A stretch of 64,000 bases of DNA from contig NZ_CP128650.1 of NCBI RefSeq assembly GCF_030644225.1, forward strand, positions 568,001 to 632,000, written 5' to 3'. Under the pieces are notes generated by a model. That model saw nothing but the letters and a program-made list of their open reading frames with translations, searched no databases and had not been told where the DNA came from. The position numbers and the translations under genes were made by a program. The first letter of the stretch is position 1, and each line of letters starts with the position of its first letter. Source of the stretch: Selenomonas dianae (lineage in GTDB: Bacteria; Bacillota; Negativicutes; Selenomonadales; Selenomonadaceae). Below are positions 49,219-58,742 of this stretch, piece by piece.

Positions 49219-50607
49219 TCAGATCCTGCTCTTGATTTTGTCGAGGATGGAGAGTACCTCCTCGGATAGACGGTCGATCTCGGGCAGGTTCCGTTCGACC
49301 TCCTGCATATGTTTGTCATCGTATGCACGGATCGTGGCAGCGCAGAGTTTGTGGAACTGTTCGTGCACGATGCCGAGTGTCTCGAACTCGGGCATATGTC
49401 CGTATTTCTCCTTGCCCTCGGCGAAGTACCATTTTCCGAGGCGGCACAGTGCATGGTTCTCGACATCGGCGGCGTTCAGCTCGACATTGCCCCACATGAG
49501 CTGGTGAATCCGTATGCCCCAGACCATGTGGTCGGTCTTGGCGAATTCGATCATTTCCTTTGGTCCGAAGCCGAGTTTCAGACCGCCGATCTTCATGCGT
49601 ACGGCGTTGATTTTGCGAATCGAATCATACATATCGTGATTGCACGTCTTGGAGCCGTCCGTCATGCGTACGACGTCCCCGGTGGTGGACTGGAGGGTGG
49701 CGTTCATCTCCTCGAACGCGGCGGACTGGCGCTGTGCGAGCGGTGCCAGATCGGCGATGGTTTTGTTGATCGCATCAAAGACAGAGGTGAGCTTGCCCGT
49801 CTCGTCGGATGCCTGTTCCACGGCATCCACGTTGGCGCGGAAGGAGTCGTCCATGTGCTGGAACTCGCCCGTGATCTGTTCGACACCCGTGCGGATCTTC
49901 GTCAGCTGGTCGCGAATCTCGTCGACGGAGTTCTTGGACTGCTCCGCGAGTTTTCGCACCTCGTCCGCAACGACGGCGAATCCGCGTCCGTGCTCACCGG
50001 CGCGTGCCGCCTCGATGGAGGCGTTGAGTGCGAGCAGGTTCGTCTGCTCGGCGATGCCGTTGACGGTGACGACGAGGTTGTCGATGCTCGCCGTACGCTC
50101 GTGCAGCGTATGGACATCCTGCGTCATGTTTGTAAGTCCGGTCTGTGCCGTCTCCGTCTCACGCGCGACGATTCGGATGCCCGTCTGTGTGAGATCCATT
50201 GCCTCCCTGCCGCGTCCGGTCTGATCCGCCGTCTCCGATGTCGCCTCGGCGAGGTGAACGATGTCCTCGGTCATTGAGCCGACCGCATCGAGCAGCTCTT
50301 TGACATTCGTCTCCACGATGCGGTTCTCACGTGCCAGCTCGTTCAGCTGCGCGGAGGCGCGTATAATATCGTAGACGGATCGGTTGATCTCCAGCGACAG
50401 TCCTGTCAGCGTCTCACGCCGCTGCTGTGCGAACTGTTCGATGAGGTGTGCAATGGTCTGCAGCGCGGGATCTTTGAGCACGGGCGGCTGTTGGGTCAGC
50501 TCCCCGTCGAGAAGAGTCCGCAGATAGTTCTCCACCGCCTTTTTCTCTCCCTGCGTGGAGGCCGTGGATGGCTGTTTCGCGGAATCCTTTCGTGATGAAA
50601 AAAACAT
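49219..50607 (-). CDS. Soluble chemoreceptor with C-terminal CZB domain
   Basis: 462 residues from the ATG at 50607 (GGGGAGG before it). No membrane helix or periplasmic domain. The methyl-accepting signalling tip '[40 protein letters not shown]' lies near residues 190-230. A C-terminal zinc-binding CZB domain (about 340-440) has '[16 protein letters not shown]', '[10 protein letters not shown]' and 'HEQFHKL', with the His3-Cys zinc ligands. CZB receptors sense zinc, hypochlorite or pH. No other chemotaxis gene is nearby. Confidence 0.9.
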   Translation of the reverse strand: MFFSSRKDSAKQPSTASTQGEKKAVENYLRTLLDGELTQQPPVLKDPALQTIAHLIEQFAQQRRETLTGLSLEINRSVYDIIRASAQLNELARENRIVETNVKELLDAVGSMTEDIVHLAEATSETADQTGRGREAMDLTQTGIRIVARETETAQTGLTNMTQDVHTLHERTASIDNLVVTVNGIAEQTNLLALNASIEAARAGEHGRGFAVVADEVRKLAEQSKNSVDEIRDQLTKIRTGVEQITGEFQHMDDSFRANVDAVEQASDETGKLTSVFDAINKTIADLAPLAQRQSAAFEEMNATLQSTTGDVVRMTDGSKTCNHDMYDSIRKINAVRMKIGGLKLGFGPKEMIEFAKTDHMVWGIRIHQLMWGNVELNAADVENHALCRLGKWYFAEGKEKYGHMPEFETLGIVHEQFHKLCAATIRAYDDKHMQEVERNLPEIDRLSEEVLSILDKIKSRI

Positions 50608-50747
50608 AATACATCCTCCCCTTGGAACAGATACAAACAATTATCTATTTGAAAAATTATGATAACAGAGAACAACAATCATCATATCTATGGTTTGCTT
50701 ATATTATCATAATCTCCATCGGATGCAAAGAAAAATATTTTGTATAC

Positions 50748-50782
50748 AAAAAACCGTCGAATCCGAGGAAACGACGGTTTTT
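50748..50782 (-). terminator. Terminator of the small gene at 50795
   Basis: AAAAACCGTCG and CGACGGTTTTT (stem with an inner loop) follow the stop on the minus strand. Confidence 0.75.
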
Positions 50783-50794
50783 CATGATTTATTT

Positions 50795-50995
50795 TCAACG
50801 AGTGTGATGGCTGTCCTTCAGAATGCCGACCATCGCCTTCTGGACGACATCAAGTACGTCGCGGAGCAGCGCATTGTACATTTCGCCGCCGTCAACGACA
50901 CCGCGTCCATTCTCCGTGAGGAAGAATTTCTTCGGATGATCGGATGCTGCATATGCTTCATCAAATTTCGCCTTGACCAGTGCTTCAAAATCCAT
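50795..50995 (-). CDS. Small conserved-looking protein (66 aa), unknown
   Basis: Sixty-six residues, MDFEALVKAKFDEAYAASDH and on, then 'FLTENGRGVVDGGEMYNALLRDVLD', a helical pattern with an NGRG turn. A very good ribosome site (AAGGAGGG), a minus-strand extended -10 promoter (TATGCTATAAT, -10 at 51033-51038) and a terminator of its own make it a real single gene. Family not recognised. Confidence 0.75.
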   Translation of the reverse strand: MDFEALVKAKFDEAYAASDHPKKFFLTENGRGVVDGGEMYNALLRDVLDVVQKAMVGILKDSHHTR

Positions 50996-51032
50996 GAAAA
51001 GCCCTCCTTAAAATACAATAACCAATACGAAG

Positions 51033-51038
51033 ATTATA
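51033..51038 (-). promoter_or_regulatory. -10 box of the small gene at 50795
   Basis: TATAAT on the minus strand preceded by TG-N (extended -10), with GGGACA at 17 bases as a partial -35. Confidence 0.5.
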
Positions 51039-51091
51039 GCATATTTTTTACGTGCTGTCCCAGTTCTTTTACAGATTTTTCACAAAAAATG

Positions 51092-51937
51092 TCAAGGGAT
51101 CAGCAGTGCGTTGGCAAGTCTGTCCAGTCCGCAGGAACGCAGTGTAAGACGCAGATCCTCAAGCGGGGCGATGAGCGGAGCAAAGGCAAGGCGCAGCTTA
51201 AAGCGCGTGAGGGTGTGCATATTTGCGCCGAATATGGGGATGCGATCCATCTGATAACGCCCCTCGGTGGGGGTGGAGAGCCCGTAGTGGACGGTGAAGC
51301 CGCCGCGGTATCCCGCTGCGCGGGTAATCTCCTCGATTTCCGGATTGACACGTCCGCCGGGATAGGCGATGTAGTGCATATCATAGCCGATTTTTTCCGA
51401 GAGGAGGTCATGGGAGTCTGCAATCTCGTGGCGCAGCTCATCCGCAGAGTCCAGTTCTGCAAGGTTGGCGTGCGTCATTGTGTGGCTTTCGAAGCGGATC
51501 AGCCCCGATTGTTTCATCTCGTCGATTTGTTCCCACGTCAGATAGTTCGGATAGGCGTTTGTAAAATCGTAGATGAGGAAGATGGTCGCCTTGAATCCGT
51601 ATTTTTTAAGGATGGGGTAGGCGTATTCGTAGTTGTCCGCATAGCCGTCGTCAAAGGTGATGATGACGGGCTTTTCGGGCAGCGGCGCGCCGTTCTCAAG
51701 GGCATCCATCATCTCGTCGATCGTGATCGGTGTATAGCCCTCCTCCGCGAGATATGCCATCTGCGCCTCAAACTGGTCGGGCCAGAGTGTGAGCGGGTTG
51801 CCGTTCTTCTGCTCCACTTGATGATAGTTGAGGACGGGAACTCCCGGGGATGAATGCATGAGAACGACACCGACCAGGAGGAGCAGCAGAGGGAGAACAA
51901 GCAGGGCTGACAACAGGGATTTGCGCGAGAGTTTCAA
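51092..51937 (-). CDS. Polysaccharide deacetylase (NodB-type)
   Basis: 281 residues from a TTG at 51937 (AAGG upstream; the alternatives are worse). One N-terminal helix anchors it (SALLVLPLLLLLVGVVLM). The NodB domain has motif 1 VIITFDDGYADN (metal Asp pair) and motif 2 SHTMTHANL (H-x3-H), then YPGGRVNPE. It removes acetyl groups from an extracellular or wall polysaccharide such as poly-N-acetylglucosamine or peptidoglycan. No polysaccharide cluster lies here. Confidence 0.88.
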   Translation of the reverse strand: MKLSRKSLLSALLVLPLLLLLVGVVLMHSSPGVPVLNYHQVEQKNGNPLTLWPDQFEAQMAYLAEEGYTPITIDEMMDALENGAPLPEKPVIITFDDGYADNYEYAYPILKKYGFKATIFLIYDFTNAYPNYLTWEQIDEMKQSGLIRFESHTMTHANLAELDSADELRHEIADSHDLLSEKIGYDMHYIAYPGGRVNPEIEEITRAAGYRGGFTVHYGLSTPTEGRYQMDRIPIFGANMHTLTRFKLRLAFAPLIAPLEDLRLTLRSCGLDRLANALLIP

Positions 51938-52073
51938 AATGGATTACCTTCTTTTTAGAATGAGGGGAAGTATCGGATCTATCAGCACTCCAATCGTACC
52001 GACTTGACAAGTGTAGCCGATTGACTGCCGCATGTCAAGCATTCGTGATTCCGCAGTATGCAGTGAAAAAACT

Positions 52074-52102
52074 TTGATAAAAACACAGATTGGGGCTATA
52101 AT
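52074..52102 (+). promoter_or_regulatory. Promoter of the map-helicase pair
   Basis: TTGATA (52074-52079), 17 bases, perfect TATAAT (52097-52102), 34 bases before the start codon. Confidence 0.75.
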
Positions 52103-52136
52103 GCAGAGGTATAGTTGCCACAGAAAGGGAGAAAGA

Positions 52137-53009
52137 ATGAATCGAAATGAACTGTGTTGGTGCGGCAGCGGAAAAAAGTACAAGAAGTGTCACGCGGACT
52201 TTGACGAGCGTGTCGCATCCATCCGCTACGATGTGCTGAGAGGACAGGTGCGCCCGCCGCGCAAGATCATCAACAATGCGGCAGATATTGAGGGAATCCG
52301 AAAAGCTGCGGTCATCAACGACGGTGTGCTTGATCTCATGGAGACGCTCGTGCGTCCCGGTGTGGATACGGAGACACTGGATCGCGCGGCACACGACTAC
52401 ATTGTGGAGCGCGGCGGGATTCCCGCGTGTCTCGGGTTTGAGGGATTCCCCAAGAGTATCTGCACCTCGATCAACAATGTGGTCTGCCATGGCATCCCGT
52501 CGCAGAAGGATGTGCTGAAGGAGGGCGACATCGTGAATGTCGATTCGACGGTCATTCTCGGCGGCTACTATGCGGATGCCTCGCGGATGTATCTCGTCGG
52601 CAAGGTGCCGGCGGCGGCGGAGCGGCTTGTACAGGTGACGCGGGAGTGCATGGAGCGCGGCATTGCGGCGGCGCGTCCATGGCATTTCCTCGGAGATGTG
52701 AGCGCGGCGTGCGGCGACTGGGCGCACGCGAACGGCTACTCTGTCGTCACGGCACTTGGCGGACACGGCGTCGGCAAGGGCTTTCACATGGAGCCGTTCG
52801 TTCCGCACGTAGGCGAGGCGGGGACGGGGATGCTCATGGTGCCGGGCATGGTGTTCACGGTCGAGCCGATGATCAACGCGGGCGACTACGATGTGACGGT
52901 GGATGCAAAGGACGGCTGGACGGTGCGGACGAAGGATCATACGCTCTCCGCGCAGTGGGAAAAGACGATCCTCATCACGGAGACGGGCGCAGAGGTACTT
53001 TCATCATGA
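52137..53009 (+). CDS. map: Type I methionine aminopeptidase with N-terminal SEC-C motif
   Basis: 290 residues from the ATG at 52137; the frame back to 52032 runs over the promoter. An SEC-C zinc motif opens it (ELCWCGSGKKYKKCH). The MAP fold has the five metal ligands: the two Asp in GDIVNVDSTV...YADASRMY, the His in ALGGHGVGKGFH, and the Glu pair in VFTVEPMIN and the late AQWEKTILIT. It removes the first Met of new proteins. The SEC-C front is common in Clostridia-type MAPs and may bind the ribosome. The stop overlaps the next start (ATGA). Confidence 0.93.
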   Translation: MNRNELCWCGSGKKYKKCHADFDERVASIRYDVLRGQVRPPRKIINNAADIEGIRKAAVINDGVLDLMETLVRPGVDTETLDRAAHDYIVERGGIPACLGFEGFPKSICTSINNVVCHGIPSQKDVLKEGDIVNVDSTVILGGYYADASRMYLVGKVPAAAERLVQVTRECMERGIAAARPWHFLGDVSAACGDWAHANGYSVVTALGGHGVGKGFHMEPFVPHVGEAGTGMLMVPGMVFTVEPMINAGDYDVTVDAKDGWTVRTKDHTLSAQWEKTILITETGAEVLSS

Positions 53010-54277
53010 CACATTTCGATCAGCTTGGTGTATCGGAGATGCTGTGTGCGCTGCTCAAAAAGCAGGGCATTATGGAGCCGACCCCCGTGCAGGAACAGGC
53101 GATCCCGCCCATGCGTGCGGGGCGGGATGTGATCGCACAGGCGCAGACGGGAACGGGCAAGACGCTCGCGTTCCTCCTGCCGCTGCTTGCGAAGATCAAA
53201 CCGCAGGGAGCAGTGGCACAGGCGCTTGTCGTCGCACCGACGCGCGAGCTTGCCGTCCAGATCGCACACGTTGCCGAACCGCTCGGGACGGCGCTTGGCA
53301 TCGGCACCATCGCGATCTATGGCGGTGCGGATATGGAGCGGCAGAAGGAAAAGCTGCGCCGCCATCCGCAGCTCATCATCGGCACGCCGGGACGGCTGCT
53401 CGATCACGTGCGGCGCGGAACGCTCGCACTCGGCAGCGTGAACAAGATCGTGCTTGACGAGGCGGACGAAATGCTCAAGATGGGCTTTATCGAGGATGTG
53501 GAGGCACTGCTCGCGCAGACGGCACAGGATTATCAGCTTGCGCTATTCTCGGCGACCATGCCCGCACGTATCGTGCAGCTTACAAAGAACTTTATGACGA
53601 ATCCTGTACGCATCCATATGGAAGGAGAACGGACGACGCTCGACAATATTGAGCAGATTGTCCTTTCCGTGCGCGAGGGGGAGAAGATCGACCGTCTCTG
53701 TGCCTCCATCAACGAGGAAGCACCGTATCTTGCGATGGTGTTCTGTGCGACGAAGGAACGCACGCGTGCGCTCATGATGGAACTGGCACATCGCGGCTAC
53801 CTCGTTGACGCACTCAGCGGTGATCTCACGCAGACGCAGCGCACCTTCGTCTTGCGGCAGTTCCGTGCGGCGAAGCTGCAGATCCTGTGCGCGACGGACA
53901 TCGCCGCACGCGGGCTTGACATCGAGGGCGTGACCCATGTCTACAACTACGATCTGCCGCCGACCGTTACCGACTACATCCACCGCATCGGACGTACGGG
54001 ACGCGCGGGAGCAAAGGGGAAGGCATTTACCCTCGTCGCCGCGCATCAGCATGAGAAGCTGCGCAAGATGGAGGCGGCGCTCAAGGAACGGCTGCGGCGT
54101 GATGCCGTCAAGAAAAAGCCGCGCCAACCCCATCCCGCCGAGGAGCGCGGGCAGATCGCCGCGCGAAAAGGGGAGCGGAAACGGACGGCAGCGAAATGCG
54201 CCAAGCCGAAATCGCGCGGCAGGAAGGCGGGCAAGACCGTGACGAATATTGGGCGGCGCAGTCGGAAACGCCGCTGA
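53006..54277 (+). CDS. DEAD-box RNA helicase
   Basis: 423 residues from the ATG at 53006. Helicase motifs: Q motif GIMEPTPVQEQAI, motif I AQTGTGKT, Ia PTRELA, Ib TPGRLLD, II VLDEADEML, III SATMP, V ATDIAARGLDI and VI HRIGRTGRAG. The C-terminus (about 370-423) is a basic tail rich in Arg/Lys (RKRR end) that would bind RNA. Belongs to the CshA/DeaD group. Translationally coupled to map. Confidence 0.93.
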   Translation: MTHFDQLGVSEMLCALLKKQGIMEPTPVQEQAIPPMRAGRDVIAQAQTGTGKTLAFLLPLLAKIKPQGAVAQALVVAPTRELAVQIAHVAEPLGTALGIGTIAIYGGADMERQKEKLRRHPQLIIGTPGRLLDHVRRGTLALGSVNKIVLDEADEMLKMGFIEDVEALLAQTAQDYQLALFSATMPARIVQLTKNFMTNPVRIHMEGERTTLDNIEQIVLSVREGEKIDRLCASINEEAPYLAMVFCATKERTRALMMELAHRGYLVDALSGDLTQTQRTFVLRQFRAAKLQILCATDIAARGLDIEGVTHVYNYDLPPTVTDYIHRIGRTGRAGAKGKAFTLVAAHQHEKLRKMEAALKERLRRDAVKKKPRQPHPAEERGQIAARKGERKRTAAKCAKPKSRGRKAGKTVTNIGRRSRKRR

Positions 54278-54362
54278 ATCAAAAGTTTTCACACAGCAGG
54301 AAAACAATTCATTTCGTCGAATCTATATAAAGTACAGATAATTTCAACAAGGAGGCATATTC

Positions 54363-55625
54363 ATGATTGGGATTAAGAAGGTCATTGCGATCATCTGCGG
54401 GGGCGGCCCTGCGCCGGGCATCAACAGCGTCATCTCCGCCGTTGTGAGCGAAGCGACGCGGCACGGCTGGGACGTGCTCGGCATCTATGATGGCTTCTCG
54501 CGGCTCGCACGCGGTGAGAAGAACTACGTGCGCCTTGAGCCGGCAAATATCAGCCGCATCCACCTGACGGGCGGCTGCATCCTCAAAATGTCGCGCTTCA
54601 ACCCGACGAAGAAGGAATCCGATCTGCGCACGGTTGTCGAAACGCTCACGGAACTCGGCGTGACACACGTCGTCACCATCGGCGGCGACGATACGGCATT
54701 CAGCTCGATGGCGGTCTCCGAGTATGCACGCAAGATGGGGCGCACGATCAACGTCGTTCACGTCCCGAAGACCATCGACAACGATCTGCCGCTGCCCGAG
54801 GGGGTTCCGACGTTCGGTTTCGAGACGGCGCGTGCGTTCGGCACGATGGAGATCGAGAATCTCATGGAGGACGCGAGCACGACGAACAACCGCTGGTACT
54901 TTACCATTGCCATGGGGCGCACGGCGGGACATCTCGCACTCGGCATGGGACGCAGCGCGGGGGCGGCGATCACGATCATCCCCGAGGAGTTCGCACAGGA
55001 CAAGATCCCCCTGCAGCAGGTCGTTGACGTTATCACGGGCTCGATCGTCAAGCGATACCTCACGGGACGCAACTACGGCGTCGCCGTTATCGCCGAGGGG
55101 GTCATTGAGAAGATTGCCGAGGAGGACTTTGCAAAGCTCGGCAGCGTCGTCACGGACGAGCACGGACACATCCGCTACAGCGAGCTGGACTTCGGCGAAA
55201 TTCTCAAGCAGGCAGTGCTCGCCGAAACGAAGAAGCTCGGCATCACGATCACTGTCATCGACAAGGAGATCGGCTACGAGCTGCGATGCACAGCACCGAT
55301 TGCGTACGACATCGACTACTGCCGTTCGCTCGGATATTCTGCCGTCAAGTTCCTGATGAGCGGCGACTCGGGGGCAATTATTACGATTCAGGACAATCAG
55401 GCGGTACCGATGCGTTTTGATGAGATCCGCGACCCCGAGACGGGCAAGACGAAGGTGCGCAAGGTCAACATCCAGTCCGTCCACTATCGGATTGCGCGCG
55501 GCTTCATGATGCGCCTCGAAAAGGGGGATCTTGAAGATCCGGGGCTTGCGAACGCCTACCGCATGACGCACGAGGAGTTCAAGGAGCGTTACGCCTATCT
55601 CTTTGACGGCGACGCTGCGGAGTAA
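54363..55625 (+). CDS. 6-phosphofructokinase, PPi-type signature
   Basis: 420 residues of the PFK family. The glycine-rich loop CGGGPAPGINSVIS and the signature GGDDTAFSS carry the Asp that marks pyrophosphate-dependent enzymes (ATP enzymes have GGDGS). PKTIDNDLP and 'GFETARAFGTMEIENL' hold catalytic and fructose-6-phosphate contacts. Longer than ATP-PfkA (320). It phosphorylates fructose-6-phosphate, probably with PPi and reversibly. Ribosome site AAGGAGG; terminator after it. Confidence 0.88.
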   Translation: MIGIKKVIAIICGGGPAPGINSVISAVVSEATRHGWDVLGIYDGFSRLARGEKNYVRLEPANISRIHLTGGCILKMSRFNPTKKESDLRTVVETLTELGVTHVVTIGGDDTAFSSMAVSEYARKMGRTINVVHVPKTIDNDLPLPEGVPTFGFETARAFGTMEIENLMEDASTTNNRWYFTIAMGRTAGHLALGMGRSAGAAITIIPEEFAQDKIPLQQVVDVITGSIVKRYLTGRNYGVAVIAEGVIEKIAEEDFAKLGSVVTDEHGHIRYSELDFGEILKQAVLAETKKLGITITVIDKEIGYELRCTAPIAYDIDYCRSLGYSAVKFLMSGDSGAIITIQDNQAVPMRFDEIRDPETGKTKVRKVNIQSVHYRIARGFMMRLEKGDLEDPGLANAYRMTHEEFKERYAYLFDGDAAE

Positions 55626-55643
55626 CACAAGAGCGGGAAAATG

Positions 55644-55674
55644 ATGGAGCAGAAATTTTCTGCTCCATTTTTTC
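55644..55674 (+). terminator. Terminator of the phosphofructokinase gene
   Basis: ATGGAGCAGAAA and TTTCTGCTCCAT form a perfect stem followed by TTTTT. Confidence 0.88.
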
Positions 55675-55683
55675 TTTTGGCAC

Positions 55684-55712
55684 TTGACGCGGCTCTCACT
55701 TTGCCGTATAAT
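55684..55712 (+). promoter_or_regulatory. Promoter of the tRNA cluster
   Basis: TTGACG (55684-55689), 17 bases, perfect TATAAT (55707-55712), 35 bases before the first tRNA. Confidence 0.8.
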
Positions 55713-55747
55713 ACCATCTTGTTAGCGCACAGCGCGAACGTTAATAT

Positions 55748-55823
<76 letters not shown>

Positions 55824-55839
55824 ATTTCATAGCTTTCAT

Positions 55840-55925
55840 GGGTAGGTGGCCGAGTGGTTAAAGGCAACAGACTGTAAATCTGTCATCTTCGGATTACGAT
55901 GGTTCGAATCCATCCCTGCCCACCA
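55840..55925 (+). tRNA. tRNA-Tyr (GUA)
   Basis: 86 nt with CCA. Anticodon GTA in GACTGTAAATC, long variable arm (class II) as expected for tyrosine. Confidence 0.92.
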
Positions 55926-55932
55926 CTTTCAT

Positions 55933-56008
<76 letters not shown>

Positions 56009-56017
56009 AGTCCCGTC

Positions 56018-56093
56018 GCTGGTGTAGCTCAGTCGGCAGAGCGTATCCTTGGTAAGGATAAGGTCACCAGTTCAATCCTGGTCATCAGCTCCA
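56018..56093 (+). tRNA. tRNA-Thr (GGU)
   Basis: 76 nt with CCA. Anticodon GGT in CCTTGGTAAGG. The acceptor stem contains one G:T pair. Confidence 0.92.
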
Positions 56094-56099
56094 TATAAC

Positions 56100-56176
56100 G
56101 GCGGCATAGCTCAGTTGGCTAGAGCATGCGGTTCATACCCGCAGTGTCCGGAGTTCAAATCTCTGTGCCGCCACCA
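56100..56176 (+). tRNA. tRNA-Met (CAU), elongator type
   Basis: 77 nt with CCA. Anticodon CAT in GGTTCATACCC. The first base pair is G:C, so it is not the initiator. It could also be the tRNA-Ile2 whose CAU is modified to LAU; the sequence alone does not settle it. Confidence 0.85.
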
Positions 56177-56180
56177 TTTT

Positions 56181-56211
56181 GGCTTTTACCCCCGTTTTGG
56201 GGGTTCTTTTA
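56181..56211 (+). terminator. Terminator of the tRNA cluster
   Basis: ACCCCC, GTTTT loop, GGGGGT, then TCTTTT. Confidence 0.75.
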
Positions 56212-56258
56212 TGCTTTTTGGCGCTTCGGTGCTTTCTTGAGAAAATCTGCCGTGTACA

Positions 56259-56287
56259 TTGACAGCGTTTTCCAAGTGTGATAAATT
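56259..56287 (+). promoter_or_regulatory. Promoter of the rpmG-secE-nusG genes
   Basis: TTGACA (56259-56264), 17 bases, TAAATT (56282-56287), about 45 bases before rpmG. Confidence 0.55.
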
Positions 56288-56331
56288 GGTAAGAGTGATT
56301 TCATAACAGATAACGAGGAGAGTTGATATTC

Positions 56332-56481
56332 ATGCGCAACAACATTACGCTTGAGTGCACGGAGTGCCATAGCCGCAACTATCGCACGAACAAGAACAAG
56401 AAGAACAATCCGGATCGTCTGGAGTTCAGCAAATACTGCAAGTTCTGCCGTAAGCACACGCCGCATAAAGAAACAAAGTAA
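56332..56481 (+). CDS. rpmG: 50S ribosomal protein L33
   Basis: 49 residues, [17 protein letters not shown] and [16 protein letters not shown]. Both CxxC pairs are present, so this is the zinc-binding form. The location before secE-nusG is classic. Confidence 0.95.
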   Translation: MRNNITLECTECHSRNYRTNKNKKNNPDRLEFSKYCKFCRKHTPHKETK

Positions 56482-56493
56482 GCGTCCTTTGTC

Positions 56494-56679
56494 ATGGGAA
56501 AAATAGTCAAATTCCTGCGGGAAGTTGTCGCAGAGATGAAGAAGGTTTCGTGGTCCACGAAGAAGGAACTCGTTACCTATACGGGCGTTGTCGGCATCGC
56601 GATCGTCGTCGTCTGCGCATTGATCTGGATCTGTGACACCATTTTTGCCCGTGTATTTCAGGTCATACTGCATTACTAG
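56494..56679 (+). CDS. secE: Preprotein translocase subunit SecE
   Basis: 61 residues: an amphipathic surface helix (FLREVVAEMKKVSWSTKKEL) and one membrane helix (VVGIAIVVVCALIWICDTIF), the single-span Firmicute form. It stabilises SecY in the Sec translocon. Confidence 0.94.
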   Translation: MGKIVKFLREVVAEMKKVSWSTKKELVTYTGVVGIAIVVVCALIWICDTIFARVFQVILHY

Positions 56680-56693
56680 ACCGGGAGAGGGAC

Positions 56694-57242
56694 ATGGCGG
56701 ATAAGGAAGAACTCTATCTCAGACAGGCAAACCCCCACCGGGCTTGGTATGTCATCCACACCTATTCGGGCTATGAGAACAAAGTCAAGGCGAATCTCGA
56801 ACGCCTCATGCACTCGGCGAGCATGAGCGACATGATCTTCAACGTCGTTGTCCCTGTGGAGAACGAGATCGAGATGAAGGACGGCAAGGAAAAGGTCGTC
56901 CCGCGCAAGGTGTTCCCGGGCTACGTCCTCGTCGATATGATCGTCGATGAACACTCTTGGTACGTTGTGCGCAATACAACGGGAGTCACGGGCTTTGTCG
57001 GCTCGGAGAAACACCCCATCCCGCTGACGGCGGAGGAGGCGGAGCGCATTCTCTCGGGTTCTGTCGGTGCGCCGAAGCGCCGTACGAAGGTGAACGTCGG
57101 GGATACCGTGCGCATTGCCTCGGGCGCATTCGAGGACTATGCGGGCAAGGTTACATCCATCGACGCGGCAGGGCTTCGCGTCCAGGTGGATGTGGAGGGA
57201 ACCCCCCTTGATGTCGAGATGGATCAGGTCGAATTGATCTGA
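56694..57242 (+). CDS. nusG: Transcription termination/antitermination factor NusG
   Basis: 182 residues. NGN domain ([21 protein letters not shown]) and C-terminal KOW domain ([19 protein letters not shown]). It tunes elongation and pausing of RNA polymerase and links it to ribosomes. Confidence 0.96.
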   Translation: MADKEELYLRQANPHRAWYVIHTYSGYENKVKANLERLMHSASMSDMIFNVVVPVENEIEMKDGKEKVVPRKVFPGYVLVDMIVDEHSWYVVRNTTGVTGFVGSEKHPIPLTAEEAERILSGSVGAPKRRTKVNVGDTVRIASGAFEDYAGKVTSIDAAGLRVQVDVEGTPLDVEMDQVELI

Positions 57243-57279
57243 TGGGAACACATATACATTGAAAGGAGGTGATGTGTCG

Positions 57280-57705
57280 ATGGCAAAGAAGGTTGCGCGT
57301 GTCGTAAAACTGCAGGTTCCTGCGGGCAAGGCGACACCGGCTCCTCCGGTTGGACCTGCACTCGGTCAGGCGGGCGTGAATATCATGGCGTTCGTCAAGG
57401 ACTTCAACGAGCGCACGGCAAAGCAGGCGGGGCTCATCATTCCGGTTGAGATTACGGTTTTTGAGGATCGCTCCTTTACCTTTATCACGAAGACCCCTCC
57501 GGCGGCAGTTCTGCTGAAGAAGGCGGCGGGCATCGAAAAGGCATCGGGCGAGCCGAACAAGACGAAGGTTGCGAAGCTCCCGCGCGCGAAGGCGCGTGAG
57601 ATCGCCGAGTCCAAGATGCCGGATCTGAACGCTGCGTCGATCGAGGCGGCGACATCCATGATTGAGGGGACTGCCCGCAGCATGGGAATTGAGATCACAG
57701 ACTAA
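57280..57705 (+). CDS. rplK: 50S ribosomal protein L11
   Basis: 141 residues from the ATG at 57280 (AGGAGGTG before it). [20 protein letters not shown] and '[16 protein letters not shown]' are characteristic. Binds 23S rRNA at the GTPase centre. Confidence 0.96.
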   Translation: MAKKVARVVKLQVPAGKATPAPPVGPALGQAGVNIMAFVKDFNERTAKQAGLIIPVEITVFEDRSFTFITKTPPAAVLLKKAAGIEKASGEPNKTKVAKLPRAKAREIAESKMPDLNAASIEAATSMIEGTARSMGIEITD

Positions 57706-57760
57706 CGCCTGTGATGAAGTGGAAGGGCGTACGCCCGTTATACCACGAAGGGAGTTATTC

Positions 57761-58444
57761 ATGGCAAAGTTTGGTAAGAAATACCAAGACGCTGCGAAGC
57801 TCATCGAGAGCGGCAAGCTCTACGCTTCGCAGGAGGCGATGGAGCTCGTGAAGAAGACGGCGACCGCCAAATTCGACGAGACCATCGAACTGCACGTGCG
57901 CCTCGGCGTTGATCCGAAGTATGCGGATCAGCAGGTGCGCGGCGCGCTTGTCCTGCCGAACGGCACGGGCAAGACCCAGCGCGTTCTCGTTTTCGCCAAG
58001 GGCGAAAAGGTCGCAGAAGCAGAGGCCGCAGGTGCGGACTTCGTCGGCTCGGATGAGATCGTGCAGAAGATCCAGGGCGGCTGGCTCGACTTCGATGTCG
58101 CCGTCGCAACGCCCGACATGATGGGTACGGTCGGCCGTCTCGGTAAGGTGCTTGGTCCCCGCGGACTCATGCCGAACCCGAAGCTCGGCACGGTCACGAT
58201 GGATCTCAAGAAGGCGATTGGCGAGATCAAGGCAGGACAGGTGGAGTACCGCACGGACAAGGCGGGCAACGTCCATGTCCCCATTGGCAAGGCGTCGTTC
58301 GACGCGGAGAAGCTCCGCGAGAACTATCAGGCAGTCATCGACACGCTCATCCGTGTGAAGCCGGCAGCGGCAAAGGGGCAGTACATCCGCTCCATCACGG
58401 TTGTGGCGACGATGGGTCCTGCCGTCCCCGTTGCGCTCAGCTAA
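57761..58444 (+). CDS. rplA: 50S ribosomal protein L1
   Basis: 227 residues from the ATG at 57761. '[23 protein letters not shown]', '[18 protein letters not shown]' are the conserved blocks. Forms the L1 stalk; often represses its own operon. Confidence 0.96.
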   Translation: MAKFGKKYQDAAKLIESGKLYASQEAMELVKKTATAKFDETIELHVRLGVDPKYADQQVRGALVLPNGTGKTQRVLVFAKGEKVAEAEAAGADFVGSDEIVQKIQGGWLDFDVAVATPDMMGTVGRLGKVLGPRGLMPNPKLGTVTMDLKKAIGEIKAGQVEYRTDKAGNVHVPIGKASFDAEKLRENYQAVIDTLIRVKPAAAKGQYIRSITVVATMGPAVPVALS

Positions 58445-58469
58445 GAAGCTAAGAGCGTACGGAATTTCC

Positions 58470-58700
58470 CCGGGCTGTAGACAGCAGGTTTGCGCGAGCA
58501 TCTAACGACTTTTGTCGCCTGCCGAGGCCGGACGTGAATTAGAACATTCATCTCCGGCAGTGTAGCAGCCGGAGATTTTTCATTCGAAAGAATAAGAGCC
58601 GTCCGGATTGGTGCGGATTTTTGTTCGAGCAAGGAGGAACACCGGACGCGCAGTTAAGTCCTGCGTGGAGGATGTTCCGACGCGGCAAGAACGGAAGGAC
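58470..58700 (+). ncRNA. Ribosomal protein L10 leader
   Basis: A 298-base gap between rplA and rplJ holds a structured leader. It contains ATCTCCGGC (58550-58558) with GCCGGAGAT (58568-58576), a terminator-like hairpin with a T run. The later stretch (GAGGAACACCGGACGCGCAG, then CCTGCGTGGAGGATGTTCCG) resembles the kink-turn/L10 binding part of L10 leaders in Firmicutes. L10(L12)4 binding would lower rplJL expression. The assignment rests on position and structure. Confidence 0.75.
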
Positions 58701-58742
58701 GTGCCAAGATGAACGGCGACAAGAGAGGAGGGAAATGATTAC

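Noticed and set aside
50690-51853. 387-codon plus-strand frame
   Set aside because: Antisense to the small gene and the deacetylase, both of which have good motifs or signals.
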